A stretch of DNA of 64,000 nt. Origin: Eudoraea adriatica DSM 19308. GTDB lineage: Bacteria > Bacteroidota > Bacteroidia > Flavobacteriales > Flavobacteriaceae. This document shows positions 35,330-43,468 of the stretch, in pieces. Location: the NCBI RefSeq assembly GCF_000382125.1, contig NZ_KB907550.1:186001-250000 (forward strand). Reading direction: 5' to 3'. Below the pieces are notes generated by a model. The model was given only the letters and a program-made list of their open reading frames with translations, was not told the DNA's origin and ran no database searches. Numbering within the stretch: the first letter of the stretch is position 1; each line of letters begins with the position of its first letter. The position numbers and the translations under genes are program-made.

Positions 35330-36289
35330 CTATTCATTCATAACCACCGAAGTAGAATCAGCCTCCTGTGCCGGCGCTGCTTCTTCCTCCGGAGTAGCTT
35401 CCTGTTGTGGAGCATTCTCGTCTACCCATAGATCACCTTCGGCCGCCTTGGGATTGGCAGGTGTAGTTCCCTGGAAAGTAAGTAAATAACTTGAAACCTG
35501 AGCCATTTCCAACGGTTTCAGGGTTTGCTTCCATGACACCATTCCTTTGCCGGCCCGTCCTCCTTCAGAAACGGTATTAAAGACATTTTTAATTCCTCCT
35601 CCCAAAATCCAGTATTCATCTGTGAGATTGGGCCCTATTCCTCCGCCACCGTCTGCCATATGACATACCACGCAATTGGTTTCAAAAATTGCTTTTCCCG
35701 CACTAATATCCGAGGCCTCAGTTAACAATTCAACGGTATTGACATCTACCAAATCCTTGGCTGTTTTTTTGTATGCTTCTATTTCAGCCTGAGCTGCAGC
35801 GACCTCAAGTTCATATTCCAGTTCCTGATCGTAATCACCATAAATTTCAAATCTGATCAGGTAAATGACACCAAAAAGAATCGTCGCATAAAATAGGTAA
35901 ACCCACCAAGGCGGCAACTTGTTGTCCAGCTCTTTTATGCCGTCATAATTATGGTCCAGAATGATTTCTCCTTCAGCTTCTATGGGTTCCGAGCCAAGCA
36001 GTTTTTTGTACATCTTCTTACCCCAGCTCCATTCCCATTGTTTTGATTTAGTTTCCAGATACCTTTCCTTACCTTCTTCGGAAAGGGTTTGAAACATGAC
36101 ATTTTCAATTGACTTTAAAATAAGTTCTATTGCAATTAAAATCAATAACACCATCAATAAAAAGAATTGCGTTATCGGATACTCAATAAATGCAGGTTTT
36201 TCTCCGGAGTCAATAAAGTATTCCATCAGTCCGAAGATGATAAAGAATAGTATTGGGATTCTGATCCACCAGGGTGACATATTTTTCAT
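35330..36289 (-). CDS. ccoP: cbb3 oxidase cytochrome c subunit CcoP, single-haem form
   Basis: This 319-residue subunit has two extra N-terminal membrane spans (about 8-26 and 38-60) and a soluble linker. The canonical CcoP span begins LPPWWVYLFYATILFG (about 123). One cytochrome c domain follows with CVVCH and the distal Met loop KGMVSWKQTL. A typical CcoP has two CxxCH sites; only one is present here. The C-terminal tail is Glu/Ala-rich and probably disordered. It sits five bases after ccoQ and before ccoG. An ATG three codons in (MSPWW) is an alternative start. Confidence 0.92.
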   Translation of the reverse strand: MKNMSPWWIRIPILFFIIFGLMEYFIDSGEKPAFIEYPITQFFLLMVLLILIAIELILKSIENVMFQTLSEEGKERYLETKSKQWEWSWGKKMYKKLLGSEPIEAEGEIILDHNYDGIKELDNKLPPWWVYLFYATILFGVIYLIRFEIYGDYDQELEYELEVAAAQAEIEAYKKTAKDLVDVNTVELLTEASDISAGKAIFETNCVVCHMADGGGGIGPNLTDEYWILGGGIKNVFNTVSEGGRAGKGMVSWKQTLKPLEMAQVSSYLLTFQGTTPANPKAAEGDLWVDENAPQQEATPEEEAAPAQEADSTSVVMNE

Positions 36290-36294
36290 GGCTT

Positions 36295-36477
36295 TTATTG
36301 TTTTGGTTGATTATCTTCTAAGGGTATTTCACTTACTTCTTTTATATGCTCTTTGGAGGCGGTAAATACCCACCAAAAAAGAACAGCAAAAAATACAAAG
36401 AAGATTAGTAGTGATATCATGGGATAGGTGGCAATACCTTCCATACTTTCCATGTGATTTTTTATGAATTTTAGCAT
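36295..36477 (-). CDS. ccoQ: CcoQ, small cbb3 oxidase subunit
   Basis: This 60-residue protein has one membrane span (LLIFFVFFAVLFWWVFTA) followed by a charged tail, the usual shape of CcoQ/FixQ. It is packed between ccoNO (3-base gap) and ccoP (5-base gap). CcoQ stabilises the interaction of CcoP with the core. Confidence 0.88.
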   Translation of the reverse strand: MLKFIKNHMESMEGIATYPMISLLIFFVFFAVLFWWVFTASKEHIKEVSEIPLEDNQPKQ

Positions 36478-36480
36478 GAT

Positions 36481-38682
36481 CTACTTGTTTTCTGACAATA
36501 ATTCGTCTGTTTCCTTAACTTTTATATCCGTACCTAAGCGCTGTAAATAGGCGATTAGTGAAACGATCTCGCGATCTCGCATTTCCACAAATTCCAATCC
36601 GTTTTCTGCTGCATATTTTTTATCTGCCTCATAAGATTTGACGAAATCGGGATCCGCATAAAGGTTTTCTTCTATCTGAATAGACTGCTCTTCCATAGAA
36701 GCAGCAGCATTTGCAATATCTTCTTCGGTATAAGGAACACCAAGAGTAACCATAGCCTCCATTTTACCTTTTATACCGCTACGATCATGTTTGTCGCGAA
36801 CCAACCACTGATATGCAGGCATAATAGAACCTGATGAGGTACTTTGCGGGTCATACATATGGTTAAGATGCCAGCTATCGGAATATTTGCCCCCAATTCG
36901 CAATAAATCGGGACCTGTTCGTTTACTGCCCCAGAGGAATGGGTGGTCATATACAAATTCGCCTGCTTTGGCGTATTCACCATAGCGTTCCACCTCACTT
37001 CGGAAAGGGCGAATCATCTGAGAATGACAACCTACACATCCTTCTCGTATATAAAGATCTCTTCCCTCCAACTCCAAAGGTGTATATGGTTTAACACTAG
37101 TAATTGTTGGTATATTAGACTTTACCAGAATAGTTGGGACTATCTGTACAACCCCCCCGATAAGTATGGCAATAGTTGCGAATATGGTTAATTTAATAGG
37201 CTTGCGTTCCAGCCAGGTATGGTATGTTTCTCCTGCTGTTCTTTTTTTAGACACCCTTGTTAGCGCAGCTGCTTCGGCCAGTTCATCTTCAACCTCGCTT
37301 CCCGAGCGAACAGTTACCACTATGTTGTACAACATTACAACAAAGCCAACAATGTAAAGAGTACCTCCAATGGCCCGCATCCAGTACATTGGAATTATTT
37401 CATTAACGGTCTCCAGGAAATTCCCGTAAACCAGGGAGCCATCCGGATTAAAATCTTTCCACATTAATGCCTGGGTAAATCCGGCTACATACATTGGCAA
37501 TGCATATAAAATGATCCCTAATGTCCCAATCCAGAAATGGAAATTGGCCATTGGTGTAGAATACAACCTGGTTTTAAACATTTTAGGAACCAGCCAGTAA
37601 ATCATACCAAAGGCAAGAAAACCATTCCAAGCCAGGGCACCCACATGCACATGGGCAATAATCCAATCACTAAAATGCGCAATTGCATTTACATTTTTTA
37701 AGGATAACATAGGACCTTCAAAAGTTGCCATCCCATAGCCTGTTATTGCAACCACCATAAATTTAAGGGTTGGGTCTGTTCGAACTTTATCCCATGCACC
37801 TCTCAGGGTTAACAATCCATTTATCATACCACCCCAGGAAGGAGCAATTAGCATTACAGAAAACGCAACACCTAAATTTTGTGCCCAATCCGGCAAGGAG
37901 GAATAGAGTAAATGATGAGGTCCTGCCCAGATATATATAAAAATCAATGACCAGAAATGCACTATGGAAAGTCTGTATGAATATACAGGCCTGTTGGCGG
38001 CTTTCGGAACAAAATAATACATCAATCCCAAAAAGGGCGTGGTAAGGAAGAAAGCTACTGCATTATGCCCATACCACCATTGAACCAGAGCATCCTGAAC
38101 TCCCGCATATACGGAGTAGCTTTTTAAAGCACTAACCGGTAATTCCAGACTATTGAAGATATGGAGAACAGCTACGGTTACAAATGTGGCCAGATAAAAC
38201 CAAATGGCCACGTAGAGATGACGTTGTCTTCTCTTTAACATTGTTCCAATCAGGTTCCATCCAAAAGCCACCCATACCAGTGCAATTGCAATATCAATTG
38301 GCCACTCCAGTTCCGCATATTCCTTAGAGGTAGTTATGCCAAGTGGAAGTGTTATTGCCGCTGCTACAATTATGGTTTGCCACCCCCAGAAATTAAAATT
38401 ACTAAGGAAGTCACTGAACATACGGGCTTTGAGCAAGCGCTGTGTGGAGTAATAAACCCCGGCAAAGATGGCGTTCCCTACAAACGCAAAAATCACAGCA
38501 TTTGTATGCAATGGGCGAAGTCGACCAAAACTTAGAAATGATATCCCATCGGTAATATTAGGGAACAGAAACATAAATGCCAGTAGTAGTCCTACCAGCA
38601 TGCCAATGATTCCCCAGAATAAAGTAGCATAGAGGAATTTTTTTACGATTTTGTTATCGTAATAGAACTGTTGTACTTCCAT
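36481..38682 (-). CDS. ccoNO: fused cbb3 oxidase subunits CcoN-CcoO
   Basis: This 733-residue protein joins catalytic CcoN (about 1-470, 12 or more spans) and the cytochrome c subunit CcoO (about 495-733). CcoN features include FGRLRPLHTNAVIFAFVGN, WWYGHNAVAFFLTTPFLG with the CuB His, GPHHLLYSSLPDW and AHVHVGALAWNGF. CcoO has a membrane anchor and CVGCHSQMIRPF (C549, H553). The enzyme reduces oxygen at very low concentration and pumps protons. Fusion of the two subunits is known in Bacteroidota. The gene follows ccoS by two bases and leads ccoQPGH. Confidence 0.96.
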   Translation of the reverse strand: MEVQQFYYDNKIVKKFLYATLFWGIIGMLVGLLLAFMFLFPNITDGISFLSFGRLRPLHTNAVIFAFVGNAIFAGVYYSTQRLLKARMFSDFLSNFNFWGWQTIIVAAAITLPLGITTSKEYAELEWPIDIAIALVWVAFGWNLIGTMLKRRQRHLYVAIWFYLATFVTVAVLHIFNSLELPVSALKSYSVYAGVQDALVQWWYGHNAVAFFLTTPFLGLMYYFVPKAANRPVYSYRLSIVHFWSLIFIYIWAGPHHLLYSSLPDWAQNLGVAFSVMLIAPSWGGMINGLLTLRGAWDKVRTDPTLKFMVVAITGYGMATFEGPMLSLKNVNAIAHFSDWIIAHVHVGALAWNGFLAFGMIYWLVPKMFKTRLYSTPMANFHFWIGTLGIILYALPMYVAGFTQALMWKDFNPDGSLVYGNFLETVNEIIPMYWMRAIGGTLYIVGFVVMLYNIVVTVRSGSEVEDELAEAAALTRVSKKRTAGETYHTWLERKPIKLTIFATIAILIGGVVQIVPTILVKSNIPTITSVKPYTPLELEGRDLYIREGCVGCHSQMIRPFRSEVERYGEYAKAGEFVYDHPFLWGSKRTGPDLLRIGGKYSDSWHLNHMYDPQSTSSGSIMPAYQWLVRDKHDRSGIKGKMEAMVTLGVPYTEEDIANAAASMEEQSIQIEENLYADPDFVKSYEADKKYAAENGLEFVEMRDREIVSLIAYLQRLGTDIKVKETDELLSENK

Positions 38683-38684
38683 AA

Positions 38685-38900
38685 TTACAATTTTTGCTTT
38701 TTATTTAGTTGGATTGATTTTTTTATTTTGGGATCAGACTTCGCAGCCTTAGTTTTTATTAACTCATCTTCAAATAACATTCTTACCGAGGGAGTGTAAG
38801 AATCGTCATACTGACCACTGCGTACAGAAATGATAAAAGCAGCAAAGAAAACCAGTGCTACCACAATACTGATTGTAAGCAATAAATAAATAACACTCAT
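38685..38900 (-). CDS. ccoS: CcoS, cbb3 oxidase maturation protein
   Basis: This 71-residue protein has one N-terminal membrane span (IYLLLTISIVVALVFFAAF) followed by the CcoS-like SVRSGQYDDSYTPSVRMLFED. CcoS is needed for haem and copper cofactor insertion in CcoN. It is the first gene after the FNR-type promoter at 38920-38962 and lies two bases before ccoNO. Confidence 0.92.
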   Translation of the reverse strand: MSVIYLLLTISIVVALVFFAAFIISVRSGQYDDSYTPSVRMLFEDELIKTKAAKSDPKIKKSIQLNKKQKL

Positions 38901-38919
38901 ACCTACCTGAATTCTGGCG

Positions 38920-38962
38920 TAAAACTACATTCCTCACCAATTTGAAAAAATGACATATGTCA
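38920..38962 (-). promoter_or_regulatory. FNR-type site and -7 box of the ccoS promoter
   Basis: The perfect palindrome TGACATATGTCA (38951-38962) lies between the ccoI stop and the ccoS start. On the minus strand it is followed by TAGTTTTA (38927 down to 38920), one base off TAnnTTTG. The centre-to-box-end distance is 36.5 bp, the same as in the other promoters. The predicted start is near 38914, about 14 bases before the ccoS ATG. This is an internal promoter that can drive ccoSNOQPGH separately from ccoI. Confidence 0.72.
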
Positions 38963-38971
38963 GGTTTTTAA

Positions 38972-41353
38972 TTAATTTAATTTCTTTCCTATCATATTTG
39001 TTGCAAGGGTTGCAAAGGCCACAATGCTAATAGAACTAAGTGGCATTAAAATAGCAGCAATAACAGGTTCTAACTGACCTGTTACCGCAAAGTAAAGGCC
39101 AACCACATTGTACATCAATGAAAGGACAAAGCATAATTTTATGATTTTCATAGCCTTTTTTGAGGCCAGAATATATTTGTTAAGATATCTGAATTTTGTA
39201 GCATCAAGAATTCCATCGCAGGCTGGGGAGAATACATTTATGTTTTCAGAAATGGCCAGGCCAACATTGCTTTGTGCCAGTGCACCCGCATCATTTAGGC
39301 CGTCGCCTACCATAAGTACCTTTTTGTCATTGGCCTGCAACTCTTTAATGAATTCAAGCTTATCCGTTGGTTTTTGATTAAAGAATAAGGGGGTCAACTT
39401 TGGTAAAAGCTTTTCCAGCCTTCCTTTTTCACCTTCATTATCACCTGATATCACGGCCAGATCCAAATAGTGCCCCATATTTTCAAATACTTCCGAAACC
39501 CCTTCCCTGTAATTATTATGAAAAACAAAACACCCCTTATAGAGATCATTCGTGCTTACATGAACAGCAGTACTTTTATAATCACTTTGTTGCTGATGTC
39601 CCACAAAATCTGCAGAACCAACTTTTATATCACTTTTATCCTTAACACCGTGCACTCCCTTGCCGGTATATTCTGTGTAATCATCAAGCGTTTCTATATT
39701 GTGTTCTTTTAACAGCTCATAGAGCGATCTGCTCAGAGGATGATTGGAGGCCCTGAGAGTGTTTTTTAAAAGGGATTCCTCTTCAGCTGTCAATTCCATA
39801 CCTTCATAAGTGATTGCGCTGGATTGCGTAGTAGTTATTGTTCCTGTTTTATCAAATATTGCAGTATCTATAAGAGCCAGTTGCTCTATAACACCGCTGT
39901 CTTTCAGATAAAATTTATTGCGCCCGAAAATCCGTAACATATTGCCCAGGGTAAAAGGGGCTGCAAGGGCAATGGCGCACGGGCAAGCTATTATAAGTAC
40001 TGCCGTAAATACATTCAATGCCTTGCTGCTGTCATGGAACATCCAAAAAGAGGCGGCAATAAATGCAATTGTCAATACAGCGATAGTAAAACGTTTTCCA
40101 ATACTGTCCGTTAAGGTTTGAAATGTAGTTGCCTTGTCTTTTTCGAAAACAGAATTGCTCCACAATTGCGTAAGATAGCTCTGGGAAACACTTTTCAAAG
40201 TTTCTATTTCAATAGCCCCATAAGTCTGTCTGCCTCCGGCAAAAACTTTATCTCCGGAATTTTTTTTGACAGGTTCAGATTCTCCGGTTACAAAACTATA
40301 ATCTATTTGGGCTTTATTACTTATTAGGATTCCATCTACCGGGATGAGTTCCTTATTCCTTATTAGTAATCTGTCGCCTCTTTTTATATCATATACCTGA
40401 ACCGTTTCCTCTTTCTTTTTTTCATTTAATCTTGTAACCGCAATTGGAAAATAGGATTTATAATCGCGCTCAAACGAAAGGAATGAATATGTTTTTTGTT
40501 GAAAGAACCGGCCTATCAGGAGGAAAAATATCAATCCGGTGAGACTGTCAAAAAATCCGGAACCCAGATTGAAGGCTATCTCAAAACTGCTTCGTAAAAA
40601 AAGGACAAGAATTCCTAAAGCTATTGGCACATCAATATTCAAAAGCTTCGAGCGCAATCCCTTATAGGCGGAAATAAAATAGTCGCTGCCTGCATAAAAT
40701 ACCACAGGCAGTGAAAAAGCAAACATCAGCCACCTGAATAAACCTTTGTATTGATCGAGCCAAAACTCTCCTACTTCGAAATACTCCGGAAAGGATAAAA
40801 ACATAATATTTCCAAAAGCAAAACCCGCAACTCCAAGTTTATACAAAATACTTCTGTCGGTTGTACTTTGCCCTTTATCATAATCATCAAGGGAGATATA
40901 AGGCTCATATCCAATTCTTGCCAGTAGAATAACCAAATCCTTTAATGAAATCCCTGCTCTTTTAAATGTTACCCGAATCATTTTTTTAGGGAAATCTACC
41001 TGTGAATTTGTGACTCCCGGATGTAATTTTTTTAAATTTTCCAAAACCCATATACACGAACTGCAGTGTATGCCGGGAATGAAAAGATTTACAATTTGAA
41101 TTGTTCCATCATCGAATTCAATTAATCGTTGGGAGATTTTATCGGAATCAAGGAAATCATATTTTCCTTCAATTGCCTTGGGAGAAGTACCCGCACCAGA
41201 TTGCAGGTCATAGAAATAGGTCAGATCGTTCGTCTGAAAAATCTCATAAACCGTTTTACACCCGTTACAACAGAAGTTCTTTTCGTCAAATACTATCGCT
41301 GTAGTGCCGCAATTATCACTACAGTGGTAACATTTAGTCATATTCTGAAACAT
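38972..41353 (-). CDS. ccoI: CcoI/FixI, copper-transporting P-type ATPase for cbb3 maturation
   Basis: This 793-residue P1B ATPase begins with a Cys-rich metal-binding segment (CYHCSDNCG, then CCNGCKTVYEIF). A heavy-metal-associated domain with CSSCIWVLENL follows, then membrane spans, the ion-path motif IACPCAIALAAP, phosphorylation site DKTGTITT and hinge VGDGLNDAGAL. The N-terminal layout is that of the FixI/CcoI branch that supplies copper to cbb3 oxidase. It is divergent from fnr, separated by 104 bases that hold an FNR-type site. ccoS follows on the same strand after 71 bases. Confidence 0.95.
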   Translation of the reverse strand: MFQNMTKCYHCSDNCGTTAIVFDEKNFCCNGCKTVYEIFQTNDLTYFYDLQSGAGTSPKAIEGKYDFLDSDKISQRLIEFDDGTIQIVNLFIPGIHCSSCIWVLENLKKLHPGVTNSQVDFPKKMIRVTFKRAGISLKDLVILLARIGYEPYISLDDYDKGQSTTDRSILYKLGVAGFAFGNIMFLSFPEYFEVGEFWLDQYKGLFRWLMFAFSLPVVFYAGSDYFISAYKGLRSKLLNIDVPIALGILVLFLRSSFEIAFNLGSGFFDSLTGLIFFLLIGRFFQQKTYSFLSFERDYKSYFPIAVTRLNEKKKEETVQVYDIKRGDRLLIRNKELIPVDGILISNKAQIDYSFVTGESEPVKKNSGDKVFAGGRQTYGAIEIETLKSVSQSYLTQLWSNSVFEKDKATTFQTLTDSIGKRFTIAVLTIAFIAASFWMFHDSSKALNVFTAVLIIACPCAIALAAPFTLGNMLRIFGRNKFYLKDSGVIEQLALIDTAIFDKTGTITTTQSSAITYEGMELTAEEESLLKNTLRASNHPLSRSLYELLKEHNIETLDDYTEYTGKGVHGVKDKSDIKVGSADFVGHQQQSDYKSTAVHVSTNDLYKGCFVFHNNYREGVSEVFENMGHYLDLAVISGDNEGEKGRLEKLLPKLTPLFFNQKPTDKLEFIKELQANDKKVLMVGDGLNDAGALAQSNVGLAISENINVFSPACDGILDATKFRYLNKYILASKKAMKIIKLCFVLSLMYNVVGLYFAVTGQLEPVIAAILMPLSSISIVAFATLATNMIGKKLN

Positions 41354-41402
41354 TTGCTAATTACCTGATCGCGAAATTGTAGTAATTTACAGAAAATATA
41401 TA

Positions 41403-41414
41403 TGATATTTGTCA
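41403..41414. promoter_or_regulatory. FNR-type site between ccoI and fnr
   Basis: The palindrome TGATATTTGTCA lies in the ccoI/fnr divergent region. Toward ccoI, the position 36.5 bp away ends an imperfect box (CAATTTCG on the minus strand, 41379 down to 41372), so activation of ccoI is possible. Toward fnr, an exact -7 box TAATTTTG (41424-41431) lies only 22.5 bp from the centre. The site therefore covers the -28 area and would suit autorepression. Confidence 0.65.
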
Positions 41415-41423
41415 CCTTTTCGA

Positions 41424-41431
41424 TAATTTTG
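41424..41431 (+). promoter_or_regulatory. -7 box of the fnr promoter
   Basis: TAATTTTG is an exact TAnnTTTG match, placing the transcription start near 41437, about 20 bases before the fnr ATG. The FNR-type palindrome lies just upstream over the -33 area. Confidence 0.55.
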
Positions 41432-41457
41432 GGCTACTAAAGCCTAAACAAAAATTT

Positions 41458-42153
41458 ATGGGTTCTGAAAGCAGGTGTGAGAATTGCATAATACGTCAGT
41501 TTAATTCTTTGCGTGCTATGAGTAAGGAAGAGTTAAAGCAGGTATCGGATTCAAAAACCTCCAGGGTTATTAAAAAAGGGGAGGCAATTTTCGAAGAAGG
41601 TGAAAAACTTAATGGTGTTTTTTGCGTAAAGGAAGGAGTTTCAAAGCTTTCCAAACTAAGCTCCAATGGGAAAGACCAAATAGTTAAATTGGCTACTAAG
41701 GGTGAAGTAATGGGTCAGCGTTCCGTAATTGCAGAGGAGACTTCAAATTTGAGCGCAGTGGCCGTTAACGATATGGAGCTTTGCTTTATTCCAAAAGAAG
41801 TAATTGTTAATACCTTACACAAGAATCCTGATTTCACTTATGAAGTGCTTCGTCTTATGGCGCATGACCTTAGAGAAGCAGATGATGTAATCGTAAATAT
41901 TTCGCAGAAAACTGTAAAACAACGTATTGCGGAAGCGTTCCTTTATCTTAAATCTAACTATGGTGAGGACGAGAAAGGCTATTTAGTTCTTACTCTTTCC
42001 AGAGAAGATATTGCCAATGTTGTGGGTACTGCTACAGAATCCTGCATTCGGATTATTTCGGAATTTAAAAAGAAGGGCTTGTTAAAAAGTTCCGGTAAGA
42101 AACTTGGAATTTTGGATGAAAAGAAACTAAGAGATCTTGCTGAAGGATTTTAG
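41458..42153 (+). CDS. Crp/Fnr-family regulator, FNR-like
   Basis: This 231-residue protein has an N-terminal cyclic-nucleotide-binding-type beta-barrel, a long dimer helix (about 120-150) and a C-terminal winged HTH (about 165-215). C7 and C10 (RCENC) and C109 (MELCFIPKE) align by eye with E. coli FNR C20, C23 and C122. The position matching FNR C29 is N16, so one classical cluster ligand is missing. The recognition helix TATESCIRII keeps Glu194 and Arg198, consistent with TGA half-sites. The gene is surrounded by TGA-N6-TCA palindromes and the cbb3 genes, so it is the likely regulator of the local low-oxygen regulon. Oxygen sensing is inferred. Confidence 0.88.
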   Translation: MGSESRCENCIIRQFNSLRAMSKEELKQVSDSKTSRVIKKGEAIFEEGEKLNGVFCVKEGVSKLSKLSSNGKDQIVKLATKGEVMGQRSVIAEETSNLSAVAVNDMELCFIPKEVIVNTLHKNPDFTYEVLRLMAHDLREADDVIVNISQKTVKQRIAEAFLYLKSNYGEDEKGYLVLTLSREDIANVVGTATESCIRIISEFKKKGLLKSSGKKLGILDEKKLRDLAEGF

Positions 42154-42224
42154 AAAAAACTCCTATATACTCCTCGTCTGCCTTAAATAAAGCCCTGCCA
42201 ATAGTTGCATTGGATTTGAAAACC

Positions 42225-42267
42225 TGACATATATCATTGTTTCGATCTAATCACAGAAGTATTTTTA
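42225..42267 (+). promoter_or_regulatory. FNR-type site and -7 box of the second usp promoter
   Basis: The palindrome TGACATATATCA (42225-42236) is followed by TATTTTTA (42260-42267), one base off consensus. The centre-to-box-end distance is again 36.5 bp. The predicted start is near 42273, 20 bases before the usp ATG. The usp gene is thus a likely member of the same regulon. Confidence 0.7.
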
Positions 42268-42292
42268 CACCATTGTTTTATTAATCGGGTGT

Positions 42293-43135
42293 ATGAAAAG
42301 AATATTATTGCCAACAGATTTTTCCAAAAATTCCCTAAATGCAATAAAGTATGCAGTCGAATTTTTTAAAGATGAAGAATGTATTTTTTATCTGTTAAAT
42401 ACCTATACCCCTGCTATAGTTCATAGTCGTTTTATGGCCACAACTATTCATGGTGGCTTATTGGAAGATAACGTCCGAACGGATTCTGAAAAGGGATTAG
42501 AAGAGCTGCTGGATGAAATCAATGCATATTATAAATACCCGCAACACAGCTTTAGAAGTGTATCTTCATTTAATTTGCTTACCGAAGAGATCAAAGAGCT
42601 TGTAGAGTGCGAGGATATTGATTTTATAGTAACTGGTACAAAAGGAGCCTCCGGCTTTGAGGAGGTTTTTTTAGGCAGCAATACCGTAAGAATCATTAAG
42701 GCGGTAAGAACGTGTCCAATCCTTGCAGTGCCTGAAAATTTTGAATATATAAAGCCAACTAGAATTGGCTTCCCAACGGATTTTAAAAGAAATTTTAGCG
42801 CTGAAGTAATTGCGCCTTTGATGCAGCTCACTGCTAAGTTTGGAGCTACAATAAATATAATGCATATAAATGAAGAGGAACAATTAAACAAGTACCAACA
42901 CTCAAATAAAGATATACTGCTGGATTATGTTTCCTCTGTACCTCATTTTATAAGGAGCATGCCATATTTTGCCAGCAAATCAGATGTAATTGAATTTTTC
43001 ATAAAGGAGTATGGTATACAAATGCTCTCATTAGTGTATTACCGCCACGGATTTTTGGAAGAATTGGTTAGAGAACCAGTTGTGAAGCGCATAGCCTTTC
43101 ATACACCAATACCTCTTCTGGTATTGCCCGACTAG
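42293..43135 (+). CDS. universal stress protein, two UspA domains
   Basis: This 280-residue protein has an N-terminal UspA domain beginning MKRILLPTDFSKNSLNAIKY and carrying GTKGASGFEEVFLGSNTVRII. A more divergent second domain starts near FEYIKPTRIGFPTDF and ends TPIPLLVLPD. The first domain keeps the GxxG(S/N) ATP-loop pattern; the second does not clearly keep it. It is paralogous to the Usp at 15667 and has its own FNR-type promoter. It is the third type of gene in the predicted regulon. Confidence 0.88.
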   Translation: MKRILLPTDFSKNSLNAIKYAVEFFKDEECIFYLLNTYTPAIVHSRFMATTIHGGLLEDNVRTDSEKGLEELLDEINAYYKYPQHSFRSVSSFNLLTEEIKELVECEDIDFIVTGTKGASGFEEVFLGSNTVRIIKAVRTCPILAVPENFEYIKPTRIGFPTDFKRNFSAEVIAPLMQLTAKFGATINIMHINEEEQLNKYQHSNKDILLDYVSSVPHFIRSMPYFASKSDVIEFFIKEYGIQMLSLVYYRHGFLEELVREPVVKRIAFHTPIPLLVLPD

Positions 43136-43182
43136 TAAAATTATTATATAAGGTGAAATTTGTCTCCGGGAAATAGATTGGG

Positions 43183-43401
43183 TTATTTCCTTACCGGGTT
43201 ATCCTCATAAAAGTCTTCAAATGTTTTTGAAGTTTTATAATGGTCTGTAAGTACTTTATAGACCATGTAAACTATCATTGTCTGACCCAGAACCGTAAGA
43301 TAAAAAACCCAGCTAAAGGCAAAATTCATAGAGGCCATTATAGTAACTATTATTAAAAGAATCGTAGTTGCCCCAACCCAGAACATTGCAGAAGTTTTCA
43401 T
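43183..43401 (-). CDS. small two-span membrane protein
   Basis: This 72-residue protein has two predicted membrane helices (about 8-27 and 30-48) and a charged C-terminal tail ending in FEDFYEDNPVRK. I do not recognise a family. It lies between the second usp gene, which converges on it, and a lipoprotein gene on the same strand 67 bases upstream. Its regular ATG start and codon use look genuine. The shape is like many small flavobacterial membrane proteins of unknown role. Confidence 0.65.
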   Translation of the reverse strand: MKTSAMFWVGATTILLIIVTIMASMNFAFSWVFYLTVLGQTMIVYMVYKVLTDHYKTSKTFEDFYEDNPVRK

Positions 43402-43468
43402 TTTTTATTTTAAAGTTATCTAAAATCAAAAAAGACCGGTGTTAAAGCAATTATAAATCTGTGGAAAA

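Noticed and set aside
43169-43190. Stem-loop GGAAATA/TATTTCC after the second usp gene
   Set aside because: No T run follows on either strand and it overlaps the stop of the small membrane protein; too weak to call a terminator.
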